14,106 bases of DNA from an uncultured Bacilli bacterium. GTDB taxonomy: Bacteria > Bacillota_I > Bacilli_A > RF39 > UBA660. How positions within the stretch are numbered: position 1 is the stretch's first letter; every line of letters begins with the position of its first letter. Below are positions 1-7,583 of the stretch, in pieces. The stretch lies in the NCBI GenBank assembly GCA_947627965.1, contig CANQYA010000013.1, forward strand, positions 1 through 14,106, read 5' to 3'. The position numbers and the translations under genes are program-made. Under the pieces are notes generated by a model. It was given only the letters and a program-made list of their open reading frames with translations. It did no database searches and was not told where the DNA came from.

Positions 1-271
1 TAAATTCTTTGCATCAACAATTAACAATTTTTTTATCAAATTTTAGAGGTGTATCAACAAAACATTTACAAGAGTATCTAAATTTATTTTGCTTTTTAAA
101 ATATTTAAATTGGACTACAAATTATACTGATCAATTACATGAATTTATAAATAAGATTTGTATTAAAAATACAAACATCAACTATATTAATGTTTGTAAT
201 AATTATAGTATTTTTGATTTCTTGGAAGTATATAAGGATTATAATTTTCATCCCTCAAAAACTACAACATA
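1..271 (+). mobile_element. Right end of an insertion sequence (partial)
   Basis: The inner boundary is inferred from the place where homology of the minus-strand ABC ATPase to its paralogue stops, at about bases 265-273. The terminal sequence just inside this point is TCCCTCAAAAACTACAACA on the plus strand. The other terminus and the target duplication lie outside the window, so inverted repeats cannot be compared and the family assignment rests only on the transposase fragment. Confidence 0.5.
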
Positions 272-272
272 G
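1..272 (+). CDS. Transposase C-terminal fragment, IS1595/ISXO2-like (5' end outside window)
   Basis: This is the last ~90 residues of a protein whose beginning lies left of the window; the frame is open from base 3 to the TAG at 270-272. It is the only plus-strand reading frame I accept. The segment N-S-L-H-x-x-L followed by F-R-G-V-S-T-K-x-L-Q-x-Y-L resembles the C-terminal end of the DDE transposase domain of IS1595/ISXO2-like elements (family recognition from memory, not a search). The catalytic residues would be upstream and cannot be seen, so activity cannot be judged. The frame runs up to, and slightly across, the end of the truncated ABC ATPase gene on the other strand. That is what one expects when an insertion sequence ends just after its transposase gene. 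The TTG at base 9 is not a real start. The alternative, an unrelated hypothetical protein, is less likely given the motif and the broken neighbour. Confidence 0.6.
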   Translation, partial: NSLHQQLTIFLSNFRGVSTKHLQEYLNLFCFLKYLNWTTNYTDQLHEFINKICIKNTNINYINVCNNYSIFDFLEVYKDYNFHPSKTTT

Positions 273-792
273 CTATTTTTTTTAGAAATTCTACAAAAAT
301 TATAGAATTTTGATAATCCAAATTTGATGTTGGTTCATCTAATATAAGTATTTTGTTATTATTCAATAAAGTTCTTATTAGTGATACTCTTTGACGTTCA
401 CCACCAGATATTTTATTAGGATATTTATCTAATATGTCGTAAATACCAAATTGTTTTGATAAATCAATAATATGATTTTTGTCATTCTCTATTAATAACA
501 AATTTTCAAGTATAGTTAATTTACGATATAACAAACTTTTTTGTAACATATATCCAATGTTGTTCTTAAAGTTTTGTTTCTCTTTTTCATTTAACTTACT
601 AATATCTTTTTCATTTATTGTTACTTGACCTTCATAATTATTATCTAGACCACTAATTATGTTTAACAAAGTTGTTTTACCTGATCCACTAATTCCTTTA
701 AGGACATATATATTACCTGCATATAGATTTAAACTTATGTTATCAAGAACTTTTGTATCATACGTTTTTGATAAATTCTTAATTCTAATCAT
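262..792 (-). pseudogene. ABC transporter ATP-binding protein, C-terminally truncated by IS
   Basis: This was a stand-alone ABC ATPase of the MacB/LolD-like class, close to the ATPases associated with bacteriocin or antimicrobial-peptide export. Visible motifs are Walker A G-I-S-G-S-G-K-T-T (33-41), the Q-loop Gln 84, signature S-G-G-E-R-Q (129-134), Walker B I-L-I-L-D-E-P (148-154) and D-loop S-N-L-D (156-159). The protein then stops at residue 176. The family is usually 205-230 residues and needs the switch histidine (H-loop) about 30 residues after Walker B, which is missing here. The paralogous domain encoded just upstream retains it (S-H-D). The last residues and stop codon come from the adjacent insertion sequence, so this is very likely a broken gene. 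The start ATG overlaps the TGA of the preceding gene (ATGA), with GGAG upstream, showing translational coupling. Any downstream permease partner has been separated or lost. Confidence 0.85.
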
Positions 793-2639
793 AGTAAATC
801 ATCTCCACCTTTTATAGCATTAATCCAGCCTGTTTTCTTTAATTTAATAGTTTCATACATCGTAAATATAACCGATAAAATGATTAAAAGTAAAAACAAT
901 AAAAGGGTATTTTTATAATCAATTAAAAATAAATCAAATTCTAAAAAGTTCATGCTATTAAAAATATTTAATAGAATTATAGAAGTAATAAACGATAATA
1001 TAAATATTATTACCATTTGTAAAATCGATACTAACATATAACTTAACATAATATTTTTCCAACTGTAACCATAATAATTATATACTGATAAAATATGTTC
1101 GCGATATTTGTTTATTATAAACTGCATTTGGAAATAAAATATGATTACTATAAAAAAGGCAAAAATTATTAAAGGATAACTATAATATTGTAGAAACTCT
1201 ATCATTTTAGCAAAATCTAAAAAACCAGCTTCCATTCCTAAAGGCATAATATTAGAGTCTTTATAATTATAAAATTTATATAAATCATCTGTATTATCAA
1301 AAAAAGCAATCATATATACCGAATTATCACCAATTGCAGTTAAATTATTTAGTAATATTTCTTTATTCTTATATTTTTCTGTAAATTCGCTATTAAGGTA
1401 CTCATAATCATCTAAATTAAAAGAAGGATGCATTGCTTTGAGATATGGTGAATCAATATTAGGTTTTAAAATACCTACAATTCTAAATTCATGTCCCCCA
1501 TCGCTTAAGAGGATATCATATTCTTCGTTAATTAAATCTTCTAGATTATCACCTAATTTTTTTGCAACATTATATCCTAAAATGATATCATTTTTATTTT
1601 CGTAATAGGAACCATAAAGTAACATATCTTCATAATTTGGAACTAAATTAGCATCAAACGGAAGCATTAAAGCTGTAGTATTATAATTTAAAAAGGTGGA
1701 ATAATTATTTGCATTTCCGTTATATGGGAAAATATTATCTATCGCTTTATTACTTTGAAGATAACTATCACAATAATTATCTAAATCACTACATACATAT
1801 CTTACAAAATTTATACCGTGTTTTTCAATTAAACCTTTCTCTATTTTTGTTTGGTAGTCAAAGCATAAATATAACAAAAGTAAAATTACAACAAAAACAA
1901 CCGCTAAATAAAATGACGATTTCTTCTCTCTATTTTTATAATAAATATTTTTAATCATATACTTAAATAAGAACTTATTTTTACTTTTCATAGCATTTGG
2001 TATAGTGCTTTTTTTGTTTGTCTGTACTTTGCTACATAAATTAGAAAAATCTATTACCTCGTCCGCTTGTTCTATCAGCTTTTGATCGTGTGAAGCACAA
2101 ATTATTAAAATGCTTTGTTTCATTTCATTTAATAAGTCAATTAATATTTTTTTGTTTTCAAAATCCAAAGACGAAGTCGGTTCGTCCATCAAAATTATTT
2201 CTTTTTTTTGCAATAGAGCTGAAATAATTGCTACTCTTTGCTGTTCACCACCTGATAATTCATTAGGATAGCTGTTAATTTTATCTTCTAATTTAAATTT
2301 TTTTAAGTATTGGTTTATTATAATATTATCTTTAATGCCGGAACATAATTCCAAGTTCTCTTTTACTGTTAAATAGTCAACAAAATAATTATTTTGAGTA
2401 ATATATGATATATATTTTTTTACAAAAGAATAATCTACAATATTTTCATATGTTTTATCATATATAGTTACTTCACCACTATCAAAAGAGCTAGCTCCAC
2501 TAATGATATTTAACAAAGTTGTTTTACCACTACCGCTAGCTCCATACAAAACGTATAATCCCTTCTTTTCGAAATCATAAGAGAAATTATTAATAACTAC
2601 ATTTTTATCGTATTTTTTACTAATTTTCTGTAGTATCAT
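789..2639 (-). CDS. MacB-like ABC transporter, ATPase fused to FtsX/MacB-type permease
   Basis: A 616-residue fusion. The N-terminal ATPase carries Walker A G-A-S-G-S-G-K-T (33-40), signature L-S-G-G-E (128-132), Walker B I-I-L-M-D-E-P (148-154) and H-loop His 184. The C-terminal half has TM1 at about 243-261, a large extracytoplasmic domain at about 262-487, and three more helices at about 489-508, 532-557 and 577-594. This is the MacB topology; the segments I-I-L-G-Y-N-V-A and E-F-R-I-V-G-I-L resemble MacB periplasmic-core strands. MacB-type transporters use ATP-driven mechanotransmission to move peptides, toxins or lipoproteins from the outer face. In Gram-positives such systems often confer peptide export or resistance, but the substrate here is unknown. 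I chose the ATG at 2639 because its N-terminus aligns with the paralogous ATPase and a GGAAA lies 7 nt upstream; an in-frame ATG at 2678 would add 13 unaligned residues. It overlaps the preceding gene by 20 nt and the next by 4 nt. Confidence 0.85.
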   Translation of the reverse strand: MILQKISKKYDKNVVINNFSYDFEKKGLYVLYGASGSGKTTLLNIISGASSFDSGEVTIYDKTYENIVDYSFVKKYISYITQNNYFVDYLTVKENLELCSGIKDNIIINQYLKKFKLEDKINSYPNELSGGEQQRVAIISALLQKKEIILMDEPTSSLDFENKKILIDLLNEMKQSILIICASHDQKLIEQADEVIDFSNLCSKVQTNKKSTIPNAMKSKNKFLFKYMIKNIYYKNREKKSSFYLAVVFVVILLLLYLCFDYQTKIEKGLIEKHGINFVRYVCSDLDNYCDSYLQSNKAIDNIFPYNGNANNYSTFLNYNTTALMLPFDANLVPNYEDMLLYGSYYENKNDIILGYNVAKKLGDNLEDLINEEYDILLSDGGHEFRIVGILKPNIDSPYLKAMHPSFNLDDYEYLNSEFTEKYKNKEILLNNLTAIGDNSVYMIAFFDNTDDLYKFYNYKDSNIMPLGMEAGFLDFAKMIEFLQYYSYPLIIFAFFIVIIFYFQMQFIINKYREHILSVYNYYGYSWKNIMLSYMLVSILQMVIIFILSFITSIILLNIFNSMNFLEFDLFLIDYKNTLLLFLLLIILSVIFTMYETIKLKKTGWINAIKGGDDLL

Positions 2640-3534
2640 AGATATTTCCATTGAGTCCTGCATATTTATCCCCAACAAATCTCTTAACTAGTTCATAAAC
2701 TCTCTCATAAACTTCACCAGTTAAACCAAATTCTTCTTCAAGATTTACCTCTTGACTTTCAACTACATAGTTGCCCATTTTTTGTAAATTTGCATATATT
2801 TCTTTTTGTTCTTGGGTAGCCTTATTACTAGAAACAAGGTCACTCAAATAATCTCCGTTGTCATATAATAAATCAATTAAAACAGTATAAATTCCAATTG
2901 ATTTTGAAAAATAAACCCCAATATTTACCTTATATCCATTTTTAGAATAATCATGGCGCATAGTACAATCTGACAAATTAAATTTTGTAATCCAAGTAGT
3001 ATTAAATTCTTGTTCAACTGCTTGGTTATATAAATCTAAAATCTCCTGTTTTGAAAAATTGTATATTGTAAGTTTATCCAAATCTTTAATATCAATTTTA
3101 GAATTAAATTGATTTTTATCAAAAAATTCATCTATTACGCGAACCTCGTCACGTTCCATAACACCGTTCTTACTATGCTCAGAAATAGAAAGAGTAGGCA
3201 TTCCTGGTGTCCTTATTACAACTCCACCTATATCATAACCATAAGTGTTGTACCCATCAAGAGTTTCATATTTTAAATTGCATCCACCAAAAAGGTTTTT
3301 TGTTACTTCTCGATTTTTATCTACTGTAGTAATTAAAAATGTATAATACCAGCCATCACCTCTATCCTGAATAACCAGTTTTTCAGCATATTTTTTCCAA
3401 GCATCTGGATCAACTTCATCAACAATTTTATCTTTTAAACTATTTTTGTTTTTATTGTTAAAATATAAAAACACAACTATTACAACCAGTAAAAATAAAA
3501 TTAATAAAAATACATATTTGATATTCTTTTTCAT
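2620..3534 (-). CDS. Membrane-anchored extracellular protein of unknown function, ABC-cassette partner
   Basis: I do not recognise this family. The 304-residue product begins with a lysine-rich tip and one hydrophobic helix (about residues 7-25), then a charged linker and a ~270-residue hydrophilic domain expected outside the cell. No lipobox cysteine follows the helix, so it is an uncleaved anchor or a signal peptide rather than a lipoprotein. Two cysteines (85 and 190) in the outer domain could form a disulfide. The C-terminal ~45 residues are acidic and helical. It is the first gene of the cassette and overlaps the MacB-like fusion gene, so it probably works with that transporter as a substrate-capture, accessory or immunity-type protein; this is inferred from context only. 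I prefer the ATG at 3534, which places the hydrophobic helix directly after M-K-K-N; AAAGGAATGAT lies upstream with a rather long spacing. A GTG at 3555 and an ATG at 3546 are possible but lack well-placed ribosome sites. Confidence 0.75.
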   Translation of the reverse strand: MKKNIKYVFLLILFLLVVIVVFLYFNNKNKNSLKDKIVDEVDPDAWKKYAEKLVIQDRGDGWYYTFLITTVDKNREVTKNLFGGCNLKYETLDGYNTYGYDIGGVVIRTPGMPTLSISEHSKNGVMERDEVRVIDEFFDKNQFNSKIDIKDLDKLTIYNFSKQEILDLYNQAVEQEFNTTWITKFNLSDCTMRHDYSKNGYKVNIGVYFSKSIGIYTVLIDLLYDNGDYLSDLVSSNKATQEQKEIYANLQKMGNYVVESQEVNLEEEFGLTGEVYERVYELVKRFVGDKYAGLNGNIYDTTEN

Positions 3535-3602
3535 TCTAGATATCATTCCTTTCACTACTTTTACAGCATATAATATAAATGTTTTCTTCCGTTGTTAGCC
3601 TT

Positions 3603-3631
3603 AGTATAAGGCAATGCTTTGCTTTATACAA
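3603..3631 (-). promoter_or_regulatory. Predicted sigma-A promoter of the ABC cassette
   Basis: Read on the minus strand, TTGTAT (3631-3626) and TATACT (3608-3603) are separated by exactly 17 bp, about 60-70 bp before the first cassette gene. A 7-bp inverted repeat (TTTGCTT at 3618-3624, AAGCAAA at 3630-3636, 5-nt loop) overlaps the -35 box and could be an operator. Confidence 0.5.
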
Positions 3632-3643
3632 GCAAAAAAAGCA

Positions 3644-3665
3644 ACACATTGTGTAAAGTTTACAC
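3644..3665. promoter_or_regulatory. Palindromic operator-like site upstream of ABC cassette
   Basis: GTGTAAAGTTTACAC (3651-3665) is a perfect 7+1+7 palindrome. An overlapping smaller palindrome, ACACATTGTGT (3644-3654), shares its GTGT. Together they place three ACAC/GTGT half-sites in 22 bp, centred roughly 55-65 bp upstream of the predicted transcription start. That position suits an activator or a tandem-binding regulator. No T-run follows on either strand, so it is not a terminator. The regulator is not encoded in the window. Confidence 0.4.
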
Positions 3666-3752
3666 CAATACAAGTAAAAGTAACATATTTTTCCTAATTT
3701 TAATAATAAAAGGTACCGTTATAAAGATTTATTTGTCTTCAAAAAAATATTT

Positions 3753-3784
3753 AAAAAAAAGAAACAAATTATCTCTTTGTTTCT
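3753..3784 (-). terminator. Rho-independent terminator after ychF
   Basis: On the minus strand AGAAACAAA (3784-3776) pairs perfectly with TTTGTTTCT (3768-3760) across a 7-nt loop. The stem is followed by an unbroken run of eight T. The stem begins inside the ychF TAG stop codon. This ends the parA-to-ychF operon and separates it from the ABC cassette. Confidence 0.9.
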
Positions 3785-4883
3785 AAACATTAAATCTAAA
3801 ATAACAAATATCGCCATCTTGCATGATGTAATCTTTTCCTTCAAGACGAGCTCGACCATTTTCTTTTACTTTTTGTTCATTACCATATTTTATTAAATCT
3901 TCATAACTCATAACTTCTGCTTTAATAAATCCTCTTTCAAAATCCGTATGAATAATACCCGCACATTCTTTAGCATTCATTCCTTTTTTAAAAGTCCATG
4001 CTCGTACTTCGTCACTTCCTACTGTAAAATAAGTAGCAAGTCCTAATAAATCATAAGTTTCTTTTATTAATAAGTCTAACCCACTTTCTTTGATACCTAT
4101 AGCATTTAACATCTCTTTTTTATCGTCATCGTTTAATTCGCTTAATTCTGATTCTAATTTAGCACACATTTTAACAACTTTAGCTTTCTCTTTACTAGCG
4201 TACTCTTTAACTATTTTAACATAATCATTATCTTCTAAAGCTACCTCGTCTTCGCTGACATTAGCTAAATAAATAATTGGCTTTATCGTTAAAAAAGCAA
4301 AACTACTCAATACTAATTTTTCTTCGTCAGTAAATTCAACCATTCTTAATGGGATACTTTTTTCTAAATTTTCCTTTGCTTTTTTTAAAACATTTAATTC
4401 TTCCAAAGCTTCTTTATCACGATTAGTTTCAGCTTTTTTCTTAATTTTATCAATACGATTATTTAGTATTTCTAAATCAGATAAAGCTAATTCTAAATTA
4501 ATAATTTCAATATCTCGTTTAGGATCTACGGAATTTTCAACGTGAATAATGTTGTTATCGTCAAAACATCTTACTACTTCAACTATGGCATCAACTTCTC
4601 TAATATGTGATAGAAATTTATTACCTAATCCTTCTCCAAGAGAAGCACCTTTTACTAAACCAGCAATATCAGTAAATTCGTAACTAGTAGCAATTAGGCG
4701 ATCTGGTATATATAATTCTTCAAGTTTAGCTAATCTTTCATCCGGAACAGTTACTACTCCAACATTAGGGTCAATCGTAGCAAAAGGATAATTGGCCGCT
4801 AAAATATTTTTTTTAGTAATGGCATTAAACAAAGTTGATTTACCAACGTTAGGTAAACCAACAATACCTGCTTTCAAACCCAT
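3783..4883 (-). CDS. ychF: Obg/HflX-clade ATPase YchF (OLA1)
   Basis: A 366-residue P-loop NTPase of the translation-factor class, the usual YchF length. The G1 loop G-L-P-N-V-G-K-S is at residues 9-16, followed by the family hallmarks [11 protein letters not shown] and [10 protein letters not shown] then G-E-G-L-G-N-K-F. The G4 position reads N-V-S-E instead of NKxD, the change that makes this family bind ATP rather than GTP. A coiled-coil hairpin follows the first half of the G domain, and the C-terminus is the TGS domain ([14 protein letters not shown]). YchF associates with ribosomes and affects stress responses and leaderless translation in other bacteria. The ATG at 4883 is chosen because AGGAGG lies 8 nt upstream; a TTG at 4889 would sit only 2 nt from it. 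It is last in its operon: the stop codon of the upstream abgT gene is part of its ribosome-binding site (TAGGAGG). Confidence 0.95.
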   Translation of the reverse strand: MGLKAGIVGLPNVGKSTLFNAITKKNILAANYPFATIDPNVGVVTVPDERLAKLEELYIPDRLIATSYEFTDIAGLVKGASLGEGLGNKFLSHIREVDAIVEVVRCFDDNNIIHVENSVDPKRDIEIINLELALSDLEILNNRIDKIKKKAETNRDKEALEELNVLKKAKENLEKSIPLRMVEFTDEEKLVLSSFAFLTIKPIIYLANVSEDEVALEDNDYVKIVKEYASKEKAKVVKMCAKLESELSELNDDDKKEMLNAIGIKESGLDLLIKETYDLLGLATYFTVGSDEVRAWTFKKGMNAKECAGIIHTDFERGFIKAEVMSYEDLIKYGNEQKVKENGRARLEGKDYIMQDGDICYFRFNV

Positions 4884-4895
4884 AATCAAAACCTC

Positions 4896-6482
4896 CTATA
4901 AAGTAGGTGTTACACCTGGTCCTATAGGTAAACCAATTAAGTACCAACCTACTATTAATAAAATCCAAGTCAATCCCATTATTAAACAACAAGGCATTAC
5001 ATATGATATTGCCCTTCTAATGGTAATTGGTTCTTTGTCCTTATTATATATATTTAAGTATCCTAAGTAAACAACAAAATATGCTAGTAATGGGGTTATT
5101 CCTTTAGTAATTGAATCCCCTGCTCTTAAAATAAATTGAGCAAACTGTGGTGCAATATTTGACTGCATCATTAATGGTACTACAACTGGGGATAAAATAG
5201 TCCATTTACTAACTGGTGAAGGTAAAACTAAATTACAAACAATAATTACTAATAAAACGAGAAGAATTAAAGGTATTCCTGAAAAAGATAAATCTCTAAT
5301 TAAATTAGCACCAATTGCTGTTATTACAGTACCTATATTACTTTCTTCAAATACAGCTATAAATTGTGAAGCAAAAAACATTAAAGCAATTATACTTCCA
5401 ACGTTTTTAGCATATTCTGAAGCTTTTTCAATTAATGATTTATCACCTTTTAAGGTTTTTGCTCCTAATCCATAAGCAATTCCTGTTATCAAAAAGAATA
5501 ATGATACCATATAAGTAAATCCATCTTGAAAATAAGAATTAGGTCCGAATAATTGTCTTAAATATGTATTTTCTTTCATATCTAATAACATTCCTGAACC
5601 AGGTAAATTAGGTATTAACATATAGATAAATAAAAGTATTACTATAATTCCAACGATATATGTATATCTCAATCCTCTTTTTTCGTTGATCTCTAAAGCA
5701 ATTTTTTGTTGTTCCTCACTTGGTGAAATCATTTTTTCTAAATCTTGTGTTTCTTCTAAGGAAGGTTTATATTTACCTAATCTTTTTAAAACAATATTTT
5801 CTATTACAATGGTTCCAACTACTGCTAAAATAATAGAAAATGCTATCATAATAAATAAATTTGATGTTAAGCTAACATGAAAAGTAGGATCGATTAGTCT
5901 TACACTGGAAGTTGTCAAAGATATTAAATTTACTTCCATAGACCCTACGAAAAAAGTTGCTCCATAGCCAAAAGCTACTCCTGAAAAAGCGGCAATTATT
6001 CCTAATAAAGGACTTCTTCCATTAGCTAGAAATAATAAAGCAGAAAGTGGGATTAATATAACATAACCAACATCATTTATTAAACTAGAAAAAATAGCAA
6101 TAAGAATTAAAATAAAGGTTAACTTTTTATTACTTATATTAAGGGTTACTCTTTTAATAAAAGTATCTATTAATCCTGAAGCGTGAGCAACAGATAAACC
6201 AATCAAAGAAATTAATAAACTTATCAATGGTCCAAAATTAGCAAAATTAATAGAAGCTTTACTAATTATAAATTTCATCCCTTCATAATTTAATAAATTC
6301 TTTACTGATACAAAAACGGATTCTAATTCCAAATTTTCTGGTCTTACTCTAGTATAAGTTGCCTGTATTTGTAATAAAGATAAAATCCAACTAATCAATA
6401 ATACACCAAAGGTCAAAAGAATAAATGTTGTAATTGGATGAAGTGAAAATTTTTTTAATCGTAATTTTTTATTTTTACTCAT
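4896..6482 (-). CDS. AbgT-family transporter (p-aminobenzoyl-glutamate / antimetabolite transporter)
   Basis: A 528-residue polytopic membrane protein, near the usual AbgT length. After a basic N-terminus comes TM1 (about 16-38), a re-entrant-type pair around 80-150, and further helices to the C-terminus, with a cytoplasmic charged stretch around 235-270. Family-typical segments are N-D-V-G-Y-V-I-L-I-P-L (136-146), the Ala/Gly-rich A-A-F-S-G-V-A-F-G-Y-G (164-174), F-F-A-S-Q-F-I-A-V-F-E-E-S-N-I-G (369-384), S-P-V-S-K-W-T-I-L-S-P-V-V-V-P (422-436), A-G-D-S-I-T-K-G-I-T-P-L (454-465) and the G-P-G end. Characterised members import p-aminobenzoyl-glutamate (E. coli AbgT) or export sulfonamides and p-aminobenzoate (MtrF, YdaH); direction cannot be read from sequence. 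The ribosome site AGGAG overlaps the stop codon of the DUF951 gene. Its place inside the parAB-ychF operon is not the arrangement I know from Bacillus. Confidence 0.88.
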   Translation of the reverse strand: MSKNKKLRLKKFSLHPITTFILLTFGVLLISWILSLLQIQATYTRVRPENLELESVFVSVKNLLNYEGMKFIISKASINFANFGPLISLLISLIGLSVAHASGLIDTFIKRVTLNISNKKLTFILILIAIFSSLINDVGYVILIPLSALLFLANGRSPLLGIIAAFSGVAFGYGATFFVGSMEVNLISLTTSSVRLIDPTFHVSLTSNLFIMIAFSIILAVVGTIVIENIVLKRLGKYKPSLEETQDLEKMISPSEEQQKIALEINEKRGLRYTYIVGIIVILLFIYMLIPNLPGSGMLLDMKENTYLRQLFGPNSYFQDGFTYMVSLFFLITGIAYGLGAKTLKGDKSLIEKASEYAKNVGSIIALMFFASQFIAVFEESNIGTVITAIGANLIRDLSFSGIPLILLVLLVIIVCNLVLPSPVSKWTILSPVVVPLMMQSNIAPQFAQFILRAGDSITKGITPLLAYFVVYLGYLNIYNKDKEPITIRRAISYVMPCCLIMGLTWILLIVGWYLIGLPIGPGVTPTL

Positions 6483-6490
6483 AAGTTCTC

Positions 6491-6676
6491 CTAATTTACT
6501 ATCTTTTTTATTTTTTTATTAAATTCAATACGAGGGATCATAACAACACGTCCACATTTAACACATTTTATTTTAATATCAGCACCTAGTCTTATTATTT
6601 CCCATTTGTTATCACCGCAGGGATGTGTCTTTTTCATTTCTACTATAGTACCGATAGAATAATTTTTTTCTTCCAT
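6491..6676 (-). CDS. DUF951 small protein (B. subtilis YyzM-like), putative zinc ribbon
   Basis: A 61-residue protein of the DUF951 family, which is commonly found between parB and ychF in Bacillota. Visible hallmarks are the G-x-x-V-x-M-K-K-x-H-P-C-G segment (His18, Cys20), W-x-I-x-R-x-G-A-D-I-K-I-K-C and C-x-x-C-G (Cys38, Cys41). His18/Cys20 with Cys38/Cys41 could bind one zinc ion, suggesting a nucleic-acid-binding role, but no function is established. The ATG is preceded by AGGTGAT at short spacing. Its TAG stop forms part of the AGGAG ribosome site of the next gene, so it is translationally linked to the transporter gene. Confidence 0.9.
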   Translation of the reverse strand: MEEKNYSIGTIVEMKKTHPCGDNKWEIIRLGADIKIKCVKCGRVVMIPRIEFNKKIKKIVN

Positions 6677-6701
6677 GTTATCACCTATATCATATTAATT
6701 T

Positions 6702-7583
6702 CTATTTTTCGATTAAATTTAATATTTCTAATATTCTATTTAAGTCATTATTGTTAACAAAATTAATTTCAATATGTTTACTCTTAATTTTTACTTTAGT
6801 TCCTAATTTTTCGCATAATTGTTCTTCTAAATAATGATATTCATTATTTTTATGGTTATCGATATGATGTTTTTTAGGTATATCATTTTGTTTAGAAATA
6901 TCTTCTAGTTCTCTTACATTTAAGTTATTATTTACTATTTTATTAGCTAAATCAATTATTTTTTCGTCTTCGTCCATTTTACTTAAAACACGAGCGTGGC
7001 TCATTGAAATTTTATTTTCATTTATTAACTCTTTTACTTCTTCAGGCAAATGTAAAAGTCCTAACATATTGGTAATATGACTTCTACTTTTTCCTAATCT
7101 TTTAGCTAATTCTTCTTGGGTAATAGATAATTTTTCTAATAATTTTTTATAAGCAGTAGCTTCTTCTATAGAGTTTAGGTTTTCTCTTTGTAAGTTCTCT
7201 AGTAAAGCTATTTCCATCATTTCTTCATCAGAAAAATCTCTTACAATCGCAGGTATTTTAGTAAGTCCTGCTAGGGTTGATGCTTTAACTCTTCTTTCAC
7301 CAGCTATTATTTCGTACCCTTTAATACTTTTTTTAATAATAATTGGTTGAAAAACACCATGTTCTTTGATGGAACTAGCTAATTCATTTAATTTTTCTTC
7401 GTCAAATACTTTTCGAGGTTGATAAGGATTAGGTCTTAATTTATCTAGTTCTACCTCTATTATTTCGTCTTTAGGAGTAGTATCAATTATTTGTTTTTCA
7501 AAACTATTAAAATCTATTTGTTCATTATTAAATAATTCTTCTAAGCCTTTACCAAGTGCCCTTCTTTTAGTTTGTTGTTCCAT
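6702..7583 (-). CDS. parB: Chromosome partitioning protein ParB/Spo0J
   Basis: A 293-residue CTPase DNA clamp that loads at parS and spreads to organise the origin region with SMC and ParA. The start K-R-R-A-L-G-K-G-L-E-E-L-F is the ParA-interacting N-terminal peptide typical of Spo0J. The CTP-binding motifs G-E-R-R (95-98) and E-N-L-Q-R follow. The helix-turn-helix is T-Q-E-E-L-A-K-R-L-G-K-S-R-S-H-I-T-N, with the ParB-type Arg167. The C-terminal dimerisation domain is L-G-T-K-V-K-I-K onward. A Ser (195) replaces the Gly normally seen in the ParB motif S-M-G-H-A-R. The gene overlaps the end of parA, so the two are translationally coupled. The start is ambiguous: ATG at 7583 is preferred, but a TTG at 7592 lies closer to the AAAGGAAGTGAT ribosome site and would give 296 residues. 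A 65-bp block (7249-7313) is almost identical to the noc-like gene. Confidence 0.95.
   Translation of the reverse strand: MEQQTKRRALGKGLEELFNNEQIDFNSFEKQIIDTTPKDEIIEVELDKLRPNPYQPRKVFDEEKLNELASSIKEHGVFQPIIIKKSIKGYEIIAGERRVKASTLAGLTKIPAIVRDFSDEEMMEIALLENLQRENLNSIEEATAYKKLLEKLSITQEELAKRLGKSRSHITNMLGLLHLPEEVKELINENKISMSHARVLSKMDEDEKIIDLANKIVNNNLNVRELEDISKQNDIPKKHHIDNHKNNEYHYLEEQLCEKLGTKVKIKSKHIEINFVNNNDLNRILEILNLIEK

Noticed and set aside
1709..1954. Plus-strand 81-codon frame
   Set aside because: Antisense to the outer domain of the MacB-like permease with no start signal.
4792..5070. Plus-strand 92-codon frame
   Set aside because: It spans the start of ychF and end of the transporter in antisense; no supporting signals.
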